Below, piece after piece: positions 16,507 to 26,073 of a stretch of DNA of 64,000 bases. Below the pieces are notes generated by a model. It had not been told where the DNA came from. It searched no databases and saw only the letters and a program-made list of their open reading frames with translations. Position 1 is the stretch's first letter, and each line of letters begins with the position of its first letter. Origin of the DNA: Zongyangia hominis (GTDB taxonomy: Bacteria > Bacillota > Clostridia > Oscillospirales > Ruminococcaceae); the NCBI RefSeq assembly GCF_014385095.1, contig NZ_JACRTC010000005.1, forward strand, positions 62,001-126,000, given 5' to 3'. The position numbers and the translations under genes were made by a program.

Positions 16507-19149
16507 ATGCAGTGGACAGGACTCAATGAACTCAGAGAGAAATTCCTGACATTTTTCGAGAGCAAGGGCCATACCCGTCTGCCCAGCTTCCCGCTGGTGC
16601 CCATCGACGACAAGAGCTTATTGCTCATCAACTCCGGCATGGCGCCCATGAAGAAGTGGTTTTTGGGCCAGGCCACCCCGCCCAGCAAACGGGTCACTAC
16701 CTGCCAGAAGTGCATCCGCACCCCCGACATCGAGCGGGTGGGCAAGACCAGCCGCCACGGCACCTATTTTGAGATGTTGGGAAACTTCTCCTTCGGCGAC
16801 TACTTTAAGCACGAAGCCACCAAATGGGCCTGGGAGTTTATCACCGAGGTCCTGGAGCTGCCGGTGGACCGGATTTGGGTTTCCATCTACGAAAACGATG
16901 AGGAAACCAAGGATATCTGGGTCAATGAGGTAGGCGTGGACCCCGGGCGCATCGTGCGCCTGGGCAAAGAGGACAACTTCTGGGAGATCGGCTCCGGCCC
17001 CTGCGGCCCCTGCTCCGAAATCTACTTCGATAGAGGCGAGGAGTTCGGCTGCGGCAGCCCCACCTGCGGCGTGGGCTGCGACTGCGACCGGTTCGTGGAG
17101 TTCTGGAACCTGGTCTTCTCCCAGTTTAACGGCGACGGCAACGACCACTACACCCCCCTGGAACACCCCAACATCGACACCGGCATGGGGCTCGAGCGTC
17201 TGGCCTGCATCATGCAGGGGGTGGACAACCTCTTTGAGGTAGACACCGTCCAGAACATCATGAAGCACATCCGCCAGATCGCAGGAGTGGAATACGGCGT
17301 GGACGAGAAGACCGACGTTTCTCTGCGGGTCATCACCGACCACATCCGCTCCACCACCTTCATGATCGGCGACGGCGTCGTTCCTCAAAACGAGGGCCGG
17401 GGCTATGTCCTGCGCCGCCTGCTGCGCCGGGCCGCCCGCCACGGCAAGCTGCTGGGCATCAAGGGGCCCTTCCTCTATCAGGTGGTGGACACCGTCATCC
17501 AGGAAAATGAGACGGCCTATCCGGAACTCAAACAGAACAGCGAATACATCAAAAAGGTGGTCCGGGTGGAGGAAGAGCGCTTCTCCAAGACCATCGACCA
17601 GGGCATGGAGCTGCTTTCCGAAATGATCGACAAGCTCGAAAGCAACATGGAGGGAGCCATCCTCTCCGGCGAGCAGGCGTTTAAGCTCTACGACACCTTC
17701 GGCTTCCCCATCGACCTGACCCGTGAGATCATCGCGGAGAAGGCCATCGGCCTGGACGAAGAGGGATTTGTCAAACTGATGGAGGAGCAAAAGAGAAAGG
17801 CCAGAGAGGCCCATTTCTCCAAGGACACGGTGGGCTGGAAGGACGACAGCCTCAAGGACGTGGACGTGGAGGACGAGTTTGTGGGCTATGTCCAGCCCAA
17901 GGCGCAAGCGAAGATTGTGGCCATCGTCAAGGACGGCGAGACCGCGGACAGCATCACCGAGGGGGACGAGGCGGTCATCGTACTGGATAAGACCCCGTTC
18001 TATGCCGAGAGCGGCGGCCAGGTGGGGGACACCGGCGCCATTGTCGACGGCACGTCGGTCTTTAAAGTCACCGACTGCAAGAAGAGCCCGTCGGGGCAGT
18101 TTATGCACATCGGAAAGATGGAGTCGGGCTGCTTAGCGGTAAACGACAAGGTGAACGCCGCCATCGACGAGAAACGGCGTCAGGCCATCATGAGAAACCA
18201 CAGTTGCTGCCATCTGCTGCAAGCGGCGCTGCGGGACGTGCTGGGCGACCATGTCCACCAGGCGGGCTCCTATGTGGACGACGAGCGCCTGCGCTTCGAC
18301 TTCTCCCACTTCGCGGCCATGACGCCCGAGGAGATCGCCGCGGTGGAAAAGGAAGTCAACGAGAAAATTCTGGCGGGCCTCCCCATCTGCGTCAAGGAGA
18401 TGCCCATCGAAGAAGCCAAGAAGATGGGGGCCATGGCCCTTTTTGGAGAGAAATACGGCGACACGGTCCGGGTGGTCAACATGGACGGCTATTCCATCGA
18501 GTTCTGCGGCGGCACCCATCTGGACAACACCGCCAAGGCGGGACTGTTTAAGATCATCTCCGAGTCCTCCGTGGCCGCAGGCGTGCGTCGCATCGAGGCG
18601 ACCACCGGCCTTGGCGTCCTCCATCTGCTTGATGACGCCAATCAAGTGATCGTCAAGTCCGCCGAGAATCTGAAGCTCGCCAATCCCTCCGATCTGGTGG
18701 GCCGGACCCACGCGGTGGCGGCGGAGCTCAAGGAAAAGGAAAAAGAGCTCGAGGCGCTCAGTCAGAAGATGGCTTACGGCAAGGCGGAGGAATTAATGAA
18801 GAACGCCAAAGAGGTCTGCGGCGTGCGGGTGGTGGGGGCCACCTTCTCCAACATGAAGGCGGAGACGGTGAGAGCCATGTGCGACACCATCAAGGAAAAA
18901 TTCCCCAATATCGTGGCGGTGCTGGCCACCAGTAGCGATGGCAAGGGCAACATCTGCGCCGCCTGCGGCAAGGAAGCGGTGAAGATGGGCGTCCACGCGG
19001 GCAAGCTCATCAAAGAGGTGGCCCAGATCGCCGGCGGCAACGGCGGCGGACGTCCCGACAGCGCCATGGCGGGGGTCAAAGACATCTTCAAGATGGACGA
19101 AGCCATCGCGGCTGTGCCCGCCATTCTGGAAAAAATGCTCGGGAAATAA
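16507..19149 (+). CDS. alaS: Alanyl-tRNA synthetase
   Basis: This 880-residue class II synthetase charges tRNA-Ala. The catalytic core has LLINSGMAPMKKWF and the GMGLERLA motif 3. The editing domain keeps both zinc-binding motifs, HxxxH (HSCCH near residue 562) and CxxxH (CGGTH near residue 666). The C-Ala/DHHA1 domain has the GGNGGGRPDSAMAG block near the C-terminus. Length is normal. The T-box couples expression to uncharged tRNA-Ala. A HIT-family gene follows after 55 bp. Confidence 0.98.
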   Translation: MQWTGLNELREKFLTFFESKGHTRLPSFPLVPIDDKSLLLINSGMAPMKKWFLGQATPPSKRVTTCQKCIRTPDIERVGKTSRHGTYFEMLGNFSFGDYFKHEATKWAWEFITEVLELPVDRIWVSIYENDEETKDIWVNEVGVDPGRIVRLGKEDNFWEIGSGPCGPCSEIYFDRGEEFGCGSPTCGVGCDCDRFVEFWNLVFSQFNGDGNDHYTPLEHPNIDTGMGLERLACIMQGVDNLFEVDTVQNIMKHIRQIAGVEYGVDEKTDVSLRVITDHIRSTTFMIGDGVVPQNEGRGYVLRRLLRRAARHGKLLGIKGPFLYQVVDTVIQENETAYPELKQNSEYIKKVVRVEEERFSKTIDQGMELLSEMIDKLESNMEGAILSGEQAFKLYDTFGFPIDLTREIIAEKAIGLDEEGFVKLMEEQKRKAREAHFSKDTVGWKDDSLKDVDVEDEFVGYVQPKAQAKIVAIVKDGETADSITEGDEAVIVLDKTPFYAESGGQVGDTGAIVDGTSVFKVTDCKKSPSGQFMHIGKMESGCLAVNDKVNAAIDEKRRQAIMRNHSCCHLLQAALRDVLGDHVHQAGSYVDDERLRFDFSHFAAMTPEEIAAVEKEVNEKILAGLPICVKEMPIEEAKKMGAMALFGEKYGDTVRVVNMDGYSIEFCGGTHLDNTAKAGLFKIISESSVAAGVRRIEATTGLGVLHLLDDANQVIVKSAENLKLANPSDLVGRTHAVAAELKEKEKELEALSQKMAYGKAEELMKNAKEVCGVRVVGATFSNMKAETVRAMCDTIKEKFPNIVAVLATSSDGKGNICAACGKEAVKMGVHAGKLIKEVAQIAGGNGGGRPDSAMAGVKDIFKMDEAIAAVPAILEKMLGK

Positions 19150-19178
19150 TCGAAAATTTTTCGGATTTATGCTATACT
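19150..19178 (+). promoter_or_regulatory. Candidate promoter of the HIT gene
   Basis: TCGAAA (19150-19155), 17 bp, TATACT (19173-19178), between alaS and the HIT gene. Confidence 0.4.
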
Positions 19179-19204
19179 GAGAGTACCGAAAGGAGGCTTG
19201 TCCC

Positions 19205-19543
19205 ATGGATTGCCTGTTTTGCAAAATCGCGGCGGGAGAAATCCCCTCCAACAAAATCTATGAAGATGACCGGGTGCTTGCCTTTCACGACATCGACCCC
19301 AAGGCGCCGGTGCATTTTCTGGTGATACCCAAGGAGCACATCGCGTGCGCCGATGAAATCACGCCGGAAAACAGTTCCATTGTGGCCCACGTCTTCGCGG
19401 TGATCGCCAAGATTGCCAAGGAGCTGGACCTGAAGGGGGGCTACCGCATCGTCAATAACTGCGGAGTGGACGGCGGACAGACCGTGGGCCACCTGCACTT
19501 TCACGTTTTGGCGGGCAGACAACTGGCCTGGCCTCCCGGCTGA
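19205..19543 (+). CDS. HIT family (HinT-like) nucleotide hydrolase
   Basis: A 112-residue histidine-triad protein with CLFCKIAAGEIPSNKIYEDD at the N-terminus and the triad HLHFHV near residue 98. HinT-type proteins hydrolyse AMP-lysine-type phosphoramidates. The N-terminal C..C pair (CLFC) is the common zinc site. ATG 19205 has AAAGGAGG at 19190-19197. comEC follows 52 bp downstream. Confidence 0.95.
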   Translation: MDCLFCKIAAGEIPSNKIYEDDRVLAFHDIDPKAPVHFLVIPKEHIACADEITPENSSIVAHVFAVIAKIAKELDLKGGYRIVNNCGVDGGQTVGHLHFHVLAGRQLAWPPG

Positions 19544-19595
19544 TGAGCCGTCCGCCGGACCGACTTTTTACAATTGACCGCTGGAGGATACGAAA

Positions 19596-21773
19596 ATGAA
19601 ACGACCGCTTGCCGTGCTGGGATTTACTTATCTGATCACGCAGGCGGTCGCTTGCTATTTGAGCATGTCGGTCAATTTGATGGTGAGTTTGACCTGCTTC
19701 ATTCTGGGCGCGGCGCTCTGGCTGACGAAACTCTTTGACGCCAAACGGACGGTGCTGCTTGTTCTTTTCACAGCGGCCCTCTCCACCGGCGCCCTCTTTT
19801 TGCAGCAGCGATTGGTCTACGCGCCGGCCGCCGCCCTCGACGGCATGCAGGCTGAGATTACCGCCCGGATTGTGGATACGCCGGCGCGACTTTCCAGCGG
19901 TTCCTACCGCTATTTGATGGAAACCTCCGCCGTGGAGGTGGAGGGCGCGCCCCAAAAGCTGCGGGTGGAGATCGTCAGCCGGAAGATGCTGGATGTGGAC
20001 GCCTATGACCCGCTTGAGTTTCGCACCACCTTTGGGCTGGCGGACCGTCCCTCCTACCGGGCGGAGGGAATCTATCTGCGGGGCTATGTGGAATCGGATG
20101 TAATTTACACGCCGCTGGAGAAAAAGCCGCTGCCCTACTACTTCCTCAAGTTCCGCCAGAAGATGGACGAGAACATCACCCGGGCGCTGCCGGGGGAGGA
20201 GGGGACGCTGGTGAGCGCCATGGTCACCGGCGAGCGAATGGGCGTCAGCGAAAACGGGCTCTATGATCTCTTTCGCCGCAGCGGCGTCACCCATTTCCTC
20301 GCCATCTCCGGGCTGCATATGGCCATTTTGGGCGCGATGGCCCTCTATTTTCTGCGCAAGCTGCGCTTTCTGCCCTACTGGATGCCCTATCTCATGGCCG
20401 GCGTCTTCGTGCTGCTCTACCTGGCGGTGCTGGGCTTTTCCGTCACCGCCACCCGGGCGGGCATCATGCTCCTCGTCTACTATCTGGCCCGGGCCATCGG
20501 CAGAAAGTCGGACGCACTCAACGCCCTGGGTCTGGCCGTCCTCCTAATTTTAGCGCCCAATCCCTTCGGGGCGGCCAGCGTTTCCCTCCAGTTGTCGGCG
20601 TTTGCGACCCTCGCGATTTTGACCGTCTGTCCCAAGGTGCGGGAGTGGATGCTGGGGCTTCACCCGGCGCTGCGCAAATACCGGGTCCTGCGCTGGGCGG
20701 CCGACGGCATCGGACTGTCGGTGGGGGTGAATCTCTTCCTCCTGCCGCTGCTGCTCCTTTACTTCGGCATGGTGGGCCTGATGGCCCCCATCGTCAGCTT
20801 GCTTCTCACCCCGCTCATGCCGGTCATTGTCATCGGCGGCTTTTTGACGGCCCTCATCGGGATGGCCTCTTTGGCCGCGGCGGCGCCCTTTGCCTTTTTC
20901 GCGGGGCTGGCCGCCAAGCTCACCATCGGCATTGTGCGTCTGTCCGCCCACTTTGACTTTTTGTCTATCACGGCGGACGCGCCCTATGTGGTCATCTGGA
21001 TGCTCTTCGCCATGGCGGTGATGGGATTTTGCTATCTGAAACGGGACCGGCTGCGGCTGCGGGTGGGCGTGCTCCTGTGCGCCGGGCTCTTTCTGGTGGG
21101 CGCCATTTCCAACGCGGTCCTCATGCGGGGCGTCACGGGCATCCAAGTCTACGGCGGAGAGAGATCCCCCTGTCTGGTTGCCAGGATGGAGGAGGGCGTC
21201 GTGGTCTGTCCCATCGGGGAGCCCTGGAAGGGACAGATCTCCCTGCCGGTCACCGGAAAAATTGACCTTCTCTTTGTGCAAGGCGACTACCAGTGCTATG
21301 CGGAGGTCTTCCAGGAATATGACATCGGCGCCGTGATGGTGGACGAAGAAACCCCGATGGACAAGCTGGAGCCCATGCTGCCCACCGGTTGTAAGGTCTA
21401 CCGGAAGGGGAGCATGCGGGCGGGCCTTGACGGCGCTTCGATAGAAACGCTCCATTTTTCCACCGGCACCGCCACCACCTTCCAGATTGGCGGCTTCTCC
21501 CTGCTTATGACCGAGGGGGAAGTGGACATGGCGACCCTTCCCATTCAGCGGACGGCGCCCGACGTGTGGCTGTGTGAGGGAAAGAGCGAAAACCCGCAGA
21601 TGATCGCGGCCCGCTATGGCATCGTCATGGAGAGCGCCTTCCAGAGGAGCGCCATGAACGCCATGCTCTCCCAGGGCGCGAAGGTCGTTACCTTCGACGG
21701 TTGCGACCGCGTCGACGTGCTGACCCGGGGCGGTTGGGATCTGATGGTAAACGAGCGGGGCGCCATCTTATAA
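19596..21773 (+). CDS. comEC: ComEC/Rec2 family DNA-uptake channel protein with degenerate C-terminal domain
   Basis: This 725-residue protein has the ComEC order. N-terminal membrane helices and an OB-like domain (QAEITARIVDTPARLSSGSY) precede a competence domain whose hallmark SGVTHFLAISGLHMAILGAM starts near residue 228, then many membrane helices to about residue 505. The C-terminal 220 residues sit where a metallo-beta-lactamase-like nuclease domain is expected, but no HxHxDH-type motif or later metal histidines are present. The channel part is intact. Transformation ability is not shown. holA follows 30 bp downstream. Confidence 0.9.
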   Translation: MKRPLAVLGFTYLITQAVACYLSMSVNLMVSLTCFILGAALWLTKLFDAKRTVLLVLFTAALSTGALFLQQRLVYAPAAALDGMQAEITARIVDTPARLSSGSYRYLMETSAVEVEGAPQKLRVEIVSRKMLDVDAYDPLEFRTTFGLADRPSYRAEGIYLRGYVESDVIYTPLEKKPLPYYFLKFRQKMDENITRALPGEEGTLVSAMVTGERMGVSENGLYDLFRRSGVTHFLAISGLHMAILGAMALYFLRKLRFLPYWMPYLMAGVFVLLYLAVLGFSVTATRAGIMLLVYYLARAIGRKSDALNALGLAVLLILAPNPFGAASVSLQLSAFATLAILTVCPKVREWMLGLHPALRKYRVLRWAADGIGLSVGVNLFLLPLLLLYFGMVGLMAPIVSLLLTPLMPVIVIGGFLTALIGMASLAAAAPFAFFAGLAAKLTIGIVRLSAHFDFLSITADAPYVVIWMLFAMAVMGFCYLKRDRLRLRVGVLLCAGLFLVGAISNAVLMRGVTGIQVYGGERSPCLVARMEEGVVVCPIGEPWKGQISLPVTGKIDLLFVQGDYQCYAEVFQEYDIGAVMVDEETPMDKLEPMLPTGCKVYRKGSMRAGLDGASIETLHFSTGTATTFQIGGFSLLMTEGEVDMATLPIQRTAPDVWLCEGKSENPQMIAARYGIVMESAFQRSAMNAMLSQGAKVVTFDGCDRVDVLTRGGWDLMVNERGAIL

Positions 21774-21803
21774 CAAAGAAACCTGTGGAAAGGGGGGAGA
21801 GGC

Positions 21804-22856
21804 ATGACGCTGACCAGAGAAAACGACATCGCGGCCCACATCAAAAAGGAGCCGCTGTGCGGGATTTACTATATTTACGGGGAGGAAGCCTATCTCAAGG
21901 CCCTGTGCGTGCGGCGGTTAATCAGCCGGGCGGTGACCAAGGGGCAGGAGACCTTTAACTTCCACCGGTTTTCCGGCAAGGGGCTCAGTCTGGACGAATT
22001 GGAACAGGCGGCGTCCACCCTCCCGTTCCTCAGCGAGAAAAACTGTGTGCTCATCGAGGATTTGGAGCTCGAAAAGATGGTGAAAACCGACTTTGACCGC
22101 CTCAAAGCCATCCTCTCCGAGCTGCCGCCCGACACGGTGCTCATCATTTCCATGATGAACGTGGAGGGCTCCCCCAAAAAGTCCGCCAAGCACAAGGCGC
22201 TCATCGAGCTCGCGGGGAAGGTGGGCTGTGTCTGTTCCTTCGAGAAGCGCCGCACCGCGGACCTTGTCCGTTTTGTCAGGGAGAAAGCTACCGCCCGCGG
22301 GTGCGAGCTCTCCTCCCAAAACGCAAGCCTCCTCATCAGCCGGGTGGGGGAAGACATGACCACCCTGTCCACCGAGATGCGAAAGCTCACCGCCTATCAG
22401 AAGTCGGGGGAAATCACCCGGCAGGTCATCGAAAAGCTGACGGCCAAGCAGCTGGAAGCCTCGGTCTTCGATTTGTCCCGGGCTATTGTGGCCGGGGACG
22501 TGGTCAAGGCGGTGGAGGTTTTGAGGGAGCTGCAGGACCAGCGGGAGGAACCGGTGAGCGTGTGCGGGGCGCTTTCCATGGCCTTTGTGGACCTCTACCG
22601 GGCCAAGGTGGCTGCGGTGAGCCGCAAGGAGCAGAAGGACATTTTGGAACACTTTGACTACAAGGGCCGGGATTTCCGGGTGCGAAACGCGGTGCGGGAC
22701 AGCTCCCGCTTTACAAAGACGACCCTCTTTGAGATTCTCGAGGTCCTCAGCCGCACCGACGAAAAGCTCAAAAGCGCCAAGGGGGACCGCAATATCATGC
22801 TGGAACAGGCGGTCATGGAGATCTTTTTGTGCCGGCAGAGGGAGAGAAAAGTTTGA
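21804..22856 (+). CDS. holA: DNA polymerase III delta subunit
   Basis: HolA opens the sliding clamp as part of the clamp loader. The 350-residue protein has the delta N-terminus with GIYYIYGEEAYLKALCVRRL, the TLPFLSEKNCVLIEDL block and a helical C-terminal collar domain. Length fits. A strong GGGGGGAGAGG site precedes ATG 21804. Its stop overlaps the TTG start of rnmV (TTGA), the same coupling as in tsaE-tsaB. Confidence 0.93.
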   Translation: MTLTRENDIAAHIKKEPLCGIYYIYGEEAYLKALCVRRLISRAVTKGQETFNFHRFSGKGLSLDELEQAASTLPFLSEKNCVLIEDLELEKMVKTDFDRLKAILSELPPDTVLIISMMNVEGSPKKSAKHKALIELAGKVGCVCSFEKRRTADLVRFVREKATARGCELSSQNASLLISRVGEDMTTLSTEMRKLTAYQKSGEITRQVIEKLTAKQLEASVFDLSRAIVAGDVVKAVEVLRELQDQREEPVSVCGALSMAFVDLYRAKVAAVSRKEQKDILEHFDYKGRDFRVRNAVRDSSRFTKTTLFEILEVLSRTDEKLKSAKGDRNIMLEQAVMEIFLCRQRERKV

Positions 22857-23443
22857 TCAGTCTCAAGGAAACGGTGGTCGTGGAGGGAAAGTACGATAAA
22901 ATCAAGCTCGCCTCCCTTTTGAATGCCACCATCATCGCCGTGGACGGCTTTCGCATCTTCACCGACAAGGAAACGCTGGCCCTGCTGCGGGCCCTGGCGG
23001 ACAAGACGGGGCTGGTGATCCTCACCGACTCGGACGCGGCGGGCTTTAAAATACGCCACTATATCGCGGGCGCCGTCAATCCCAATAAGGTCCGCCACGC
23101 CTACATTTCCGACATCTTCGGCAAAGAAAGCCGGAAGGAAAAGCCCTCCAAAGAGGGCAAGCTGGGGGTGGAGGGGGTCTCCCAGGCGGAGATTCTCAGA
23201 GCCCTCACTCGGGCCGGGGTCCTCTGCGAAGAGGGAAGCCCCCGGGAAAAGGGACGGCCCATCACCAAGACCGACTTTTTTGCGGACGGTTTAACCGGCG
23301 CTCCCGACGCCGGGGTCAGGAGAAAGCGCCTCATCGAGAGGCTGGGGCTGCCGGAGCATCTGTCGGCCAACGGGCTTTTGCAGGTGCTCAACGCCCTGAT
23401 GGATTACGAGGGCTACCGTACGCTCATCGAAGAGCTTTTTTAA
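22853..23443 (+). CDS. rnmV: TOPRIM/DUF4093 protein, ribonuclease M5 family
   Basis: The 196-residue protein opens ISLKETVVVEGKYDKIKLAS with the TOPRIM glutamate (VVVEGKYD) and has the TOPRIM Asp motif LTDSDAAGFKIR at about residues 60-71. A DUF4093 C-terminal half with RKRLIERLGLPEHLSANGLL follows. RNase M5 matures the 5S rRNA precursor. TTG 22853 is chosen as start because GGGAG lies just upstream and it overlaps the holA stop. A GTG at 22829 would overlap holA by 28 bp. Confidence 0.85.
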   Translation: MISLKETVVVEGKYDKIKLASLLNATIIAVDGFRIFTDKETLALLRALADKTGLVILTDSDAAGFKIRHYIAGAVNPNKVRHAYISDIFGKESRKEKPSKEGKLGVEGVSQAEILRALTRAGVLCEEGSPREKGRPITKTDFFADGLTGAPDAGVRRKRLIERLGLPEHLSANGLLQVLNALMDYEGYRTLIEELF

Positions 23444-23473
23444 AGAAGAAAGAAAATCGGAAGGGGGGAGAGC

Positions 23474-24814
23474 ATGCAGCCGGACAGCCTACTGTTTATC
23501 TATCTCTTTTTGCCCGTCTCGCTCATCGTGTACTATCTGGTGCCGGCAAAGGGCAGAAATACGGTGCTGCTTTTATTGTCCCTGGTGGTGTTTTTGTCGC
23601 TGGACATCCTGTTTACGCCGCTGCTCATCGCCTCCTGTCTGATTGACTATATGGCTGGCCGGGTCATCGAGAAAAACCGGGATAAAAACATCCTTTGCCG
23701 GTTTATCCTCTGCGTGGCGGCGGCCAAGGATCTGACCACGGTGATCGTCATGATCGTCTACCGGGATATGTTTCACTTCATTCTGCCGCTGGGCTCGGTG
23801 GTAGTGAGCCTGTTGTCACTCAGCTATGTCTACGACATCTACCGGGAGCGGGCCAAGGCGCAGAAAAACCCCGTCAACATGCTCGCCTACGCCATGATGT
23901 TTCCCCGCCTCTACTACGGGCCGCTGACCCGGTACGGGCAGATGGAATATGACTTGGGTCACCGCAAGGCTTCGCTGAGCCTGATGTGCGACGGGCTCAT
24001 CCTCTTCATCCAGGGCCTCGCCAAAAAGGTGCTCATCGCCGACGGCATCACCCGGGTCTTGGAGATGATCGCCCAACTGCCCGTCTACAACCAGAGCACC
24101 CTCTCCTGCTGGATTTACTTCCTTTCCAAGATCATGTGGATTTACTTTTTCTACTGCGGCTATCTGGAAATGGGGGCGGGGCTTTGTATGGTGTTCGGCT
24201 TCAATGTCCGGTCGGGGTTTCACCACCCTTACATGGCCAAGACCGTCACCAGCTTTTTAAACCGCTTTAACAACAGCCTCCAGGAGTATGTGGAGCACTA
24301 TGTCTTCGATCCGCTTCAATCGCGCCTTCGCTCCCCCTGGCTGAAAGCGGCGGCCCTTTTTTTGGCGCTGTGCATCATCTGCGCCTTTTATAAGGCAAGC
24401 GTCAACCTGGCGCTGGGAGCCGTGTTGCTCACAGGGCTGCTGTGTTACGAGCGCTGGAATGCAGCCTCGGCCAAGCGGCAGCTAAAGCCTCCGTCGGTGC
24501 TGGCTCACCTGGGCGTCATGGCGGCCATCGGCGTCTTTATGCTGCTCGCCATGACCGGCTCCCCGCTGGAAGCTAGGAAGATGCTGGGGTATCTTGTGGG
24601 GCTTGGCGGCGGCATGGAGCTTTATAACCAACAGATCATCTATATCCTGACCACCAACTACGCGGCGCTGATTGTGGGCGTTATCTTCTGCTCCGATCTC
24701 TTCAGCCGCCTGGCCTCCAAATTTTCCCGCTCCAAAAGCTACCTGGTTAACCTCATCATCATCGTGGTCAACGTGCTGATTCTGGTCGTCACGACGGCCT
24801 ACCTCATCCGATAA
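23474..24814 (+). CDS. MBOAT-family membrane protein lacking the catalytic histidines
   Basis: This 446-residue protein has about eleven membrane helices and the MBOAT (DltB/AlgI) architecture: FPRLYYGPLTRYGQM at about 140, GLAKKVLIADGI at about 178 and GFHHPYMAKTVTSFLNRFNN at about 252. The family's FWRRWHISL block is here FLNRFNNSL, so the first histidine is Asn. The GLWHGxxW block is here CAFYKASVN, so the second histidine is Lys. O-acyl transfer by the usual mechanism is therefore unlikely. It precedes a DHHW-type partner by 34 bp. The family assignment is firm; function is open. Confidence 0.85.
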   Translation: MQPDSLLFIYLFLPVSLIVYYLVPAKGRNTVLLLLSLVVFLSLDILFTPLLIASCLIDYMAGRVIEKNRDKNILCRFILCVAAAKDLTTVIVMIVYRDMFHFILPLGSVVVSLLSLSYVYDIYRERAKAQKNPVNMLAYAMMFPRLYYGPLTRYGQMEYDLGHRKASLSLMCDGLILFIQGLAKKVLIADGITRVLEMIAQLPVYNQSTLSCWIYFLSKIMWIYFFYCGYLEMGAGLCMVFGFNVRSGFHHPYMAKTVTSFLNRFNNSLQEYVEHYVFDPLQSRLRSPWLKAAALFLALCIICAFYKASVNLALGAVLLTGLLCYERWNAASAKRQLKPPSVLAHLGVMAAIGVFMLLAMTGSPLEARKMLGYLVGLGGGMELYNQQIIYILTTNYAALIVGVIFCSDLFSRLASKFSRSKSYLVNLIIIVVNVLILVVTTAYLIR

Positions 24815-24848
24815 TCTATTTTACTTCCAAGAAAGGGCGGTGTGCTTC

Positions 24849-25958
24849 ATGAAACCGAAGAGAATCGCGGCGATTATCCTGCTCATTATGATGTTCGTAC
24901 TGCCCACCTATGTGGTCATGGGCACCAACCGCTTCTGGCGGGATATGCCCCTGCCTACCTGGGAAACCCTCGCCGACCACAGCTACATGACTGAGCTTGG
25001 CAATTACGTCAGCGGGCAGTTTGCCAAAAATGAGCTGCTCTCCCAGACCAAGACCACCCTGAAATACTACACCGGCGTCCGGGAGGAAAACGGCGTCTAT
25101 ATCGGCAAAAACCGGCTCATTAAGGATATGGAGGAACCCAACGAGGAGAAATTAAACGCCAATATCAGCGCCCTCAACCAGTTTGTTTCCGGCAAAAGGG
25201 CGGACGCTTTCCTGGTGCTGCTCCCCACCTCCGCCGCCATCAACCAGGAGGAAATCCCCAAGTACGCCGTCAGCGTCAACCAAAAAAACATCATCGACAA
25301 CGTCTATAACCAGGTGGGGGAGAATATCCGGACCATCGACGCCTACTCGGCCCTCTTTGCCCGGAGGGAGGAGTATCTCTACTACCGCACCGACGACCGG
25401 CTCACCATCGGCGGGGCCTATGTGGTGTATGGGGCCATGATCGAAAAGATGGGCCACTACCGTCGCAATATCGAGTCCTTCGATGTGGAGCATGTGCGCT
25501 CGGACTACTTCGGCCCCCTCTATCCGCTGACAGACTTCCGCAATATCCAGCCCGACCGCATCAGCCTCTATCACTATACCCGGTACGGGCGGGAGTATCA
25601 GATCAAGGTCTACGGCGCCGACGGGGTGGCGCAGAGCGATACGCCCTATCTGACCCAGTGGCTCGATACCGACAACCCGGATATGGTCTATCTGGGCGCG
25701 GGGCAGATCATGACCAAAATTCACATGGAGGAGAGTCCCTATAAAGAAAAGCTCCTCATCCTGGGGGACGACAACGCCTATAAGTTGGGCGAATTTCTCC
25801 AGCTCCACTATCAGGACATCACTATTGTCAACACGGCGCGCATCATGGAATTGCCTGAGGATCTAGCCCTCGATGAATATGACAAAATTGTCCTCATTTT
25901 TGATGTGGACACCTTTACCCACACCTATCAGCCCTTTGATTTGGGGAGCCTAAGTTGA
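24849..25958 (+). CDS. DHHW/AlgX-like extracytoplasmic protein with altered catalytic motif
   Basis: A 369-residue protein with one N-terminal membrane anchor (residues 6-24) and an outside SGNH-like domain, the usual partner of MBOAT acyltransferases. The equivalent of the DHHW motif (normally ..TDHHWT..GA) reads RTDDRLTIGGAY near residue 180. The later serine motif (..KDSYAN..-like) reads LILGDDNAYKL near residue 307, with no serine. Both changes fit loss of hydrolase or transferase chemistry. ATG 24849 follows AAAGGGCGG. The gene follows the MBOAT gene by 34 bp, so the degenerate pair is probably co-transcribed. Confidence 0.82.
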   Translation: MKPKRIAAIILLIMMFVLPTYVVMGTNRFWRDMPLPTWETLADHSYMTELGNYVSGQFAKNELLSQTKTTLKYYTGVREENGVYIGKNRLIKDMEEPNEEKLNANISALNQFVSGKRADAFLVLLPTSAAINQEEIPKYAVSVNQKNIIDNVYNQVGENIRTIDAYSALFARREEYLYYRTDDRLTIGGAYVVYGAMIEKMGHYRRNIESFDVEHVRSDYFGPLYPLTDFRNIQPDRISLYHYTRYGREYQIKVYGADGVAQSDTPYLTQWLDTDNPDMVYLGAGQIMTKIHMEESPYKEKLLILGDDNAYKLGEFLQLHYQDITIVNTARIMELPEDLALDEYDKIVLIFDVDTFTHTYQPFDLGSLS

Positions 25959-26073
25959 CGTGTCTGTGCGTCGATCATGGAAAGACTGCCTCTCAAATGG
26001 AACATCCCAACACCGACTTTCTGATTTTCCGATCACGAAAGGAAATTGATGCAATAAAGAAAGGAAGAAGATC

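Noticed and set aside
16618..18108. Long open frame (496 codons) opposite alaS
   Set aside because: Antisense shadow with biased composition; alaS is intact on the plus strand. The frames opposite ackA (6151-7518), metK (8368-9630) and nadE (38242-39516) were dropped for the same reason.
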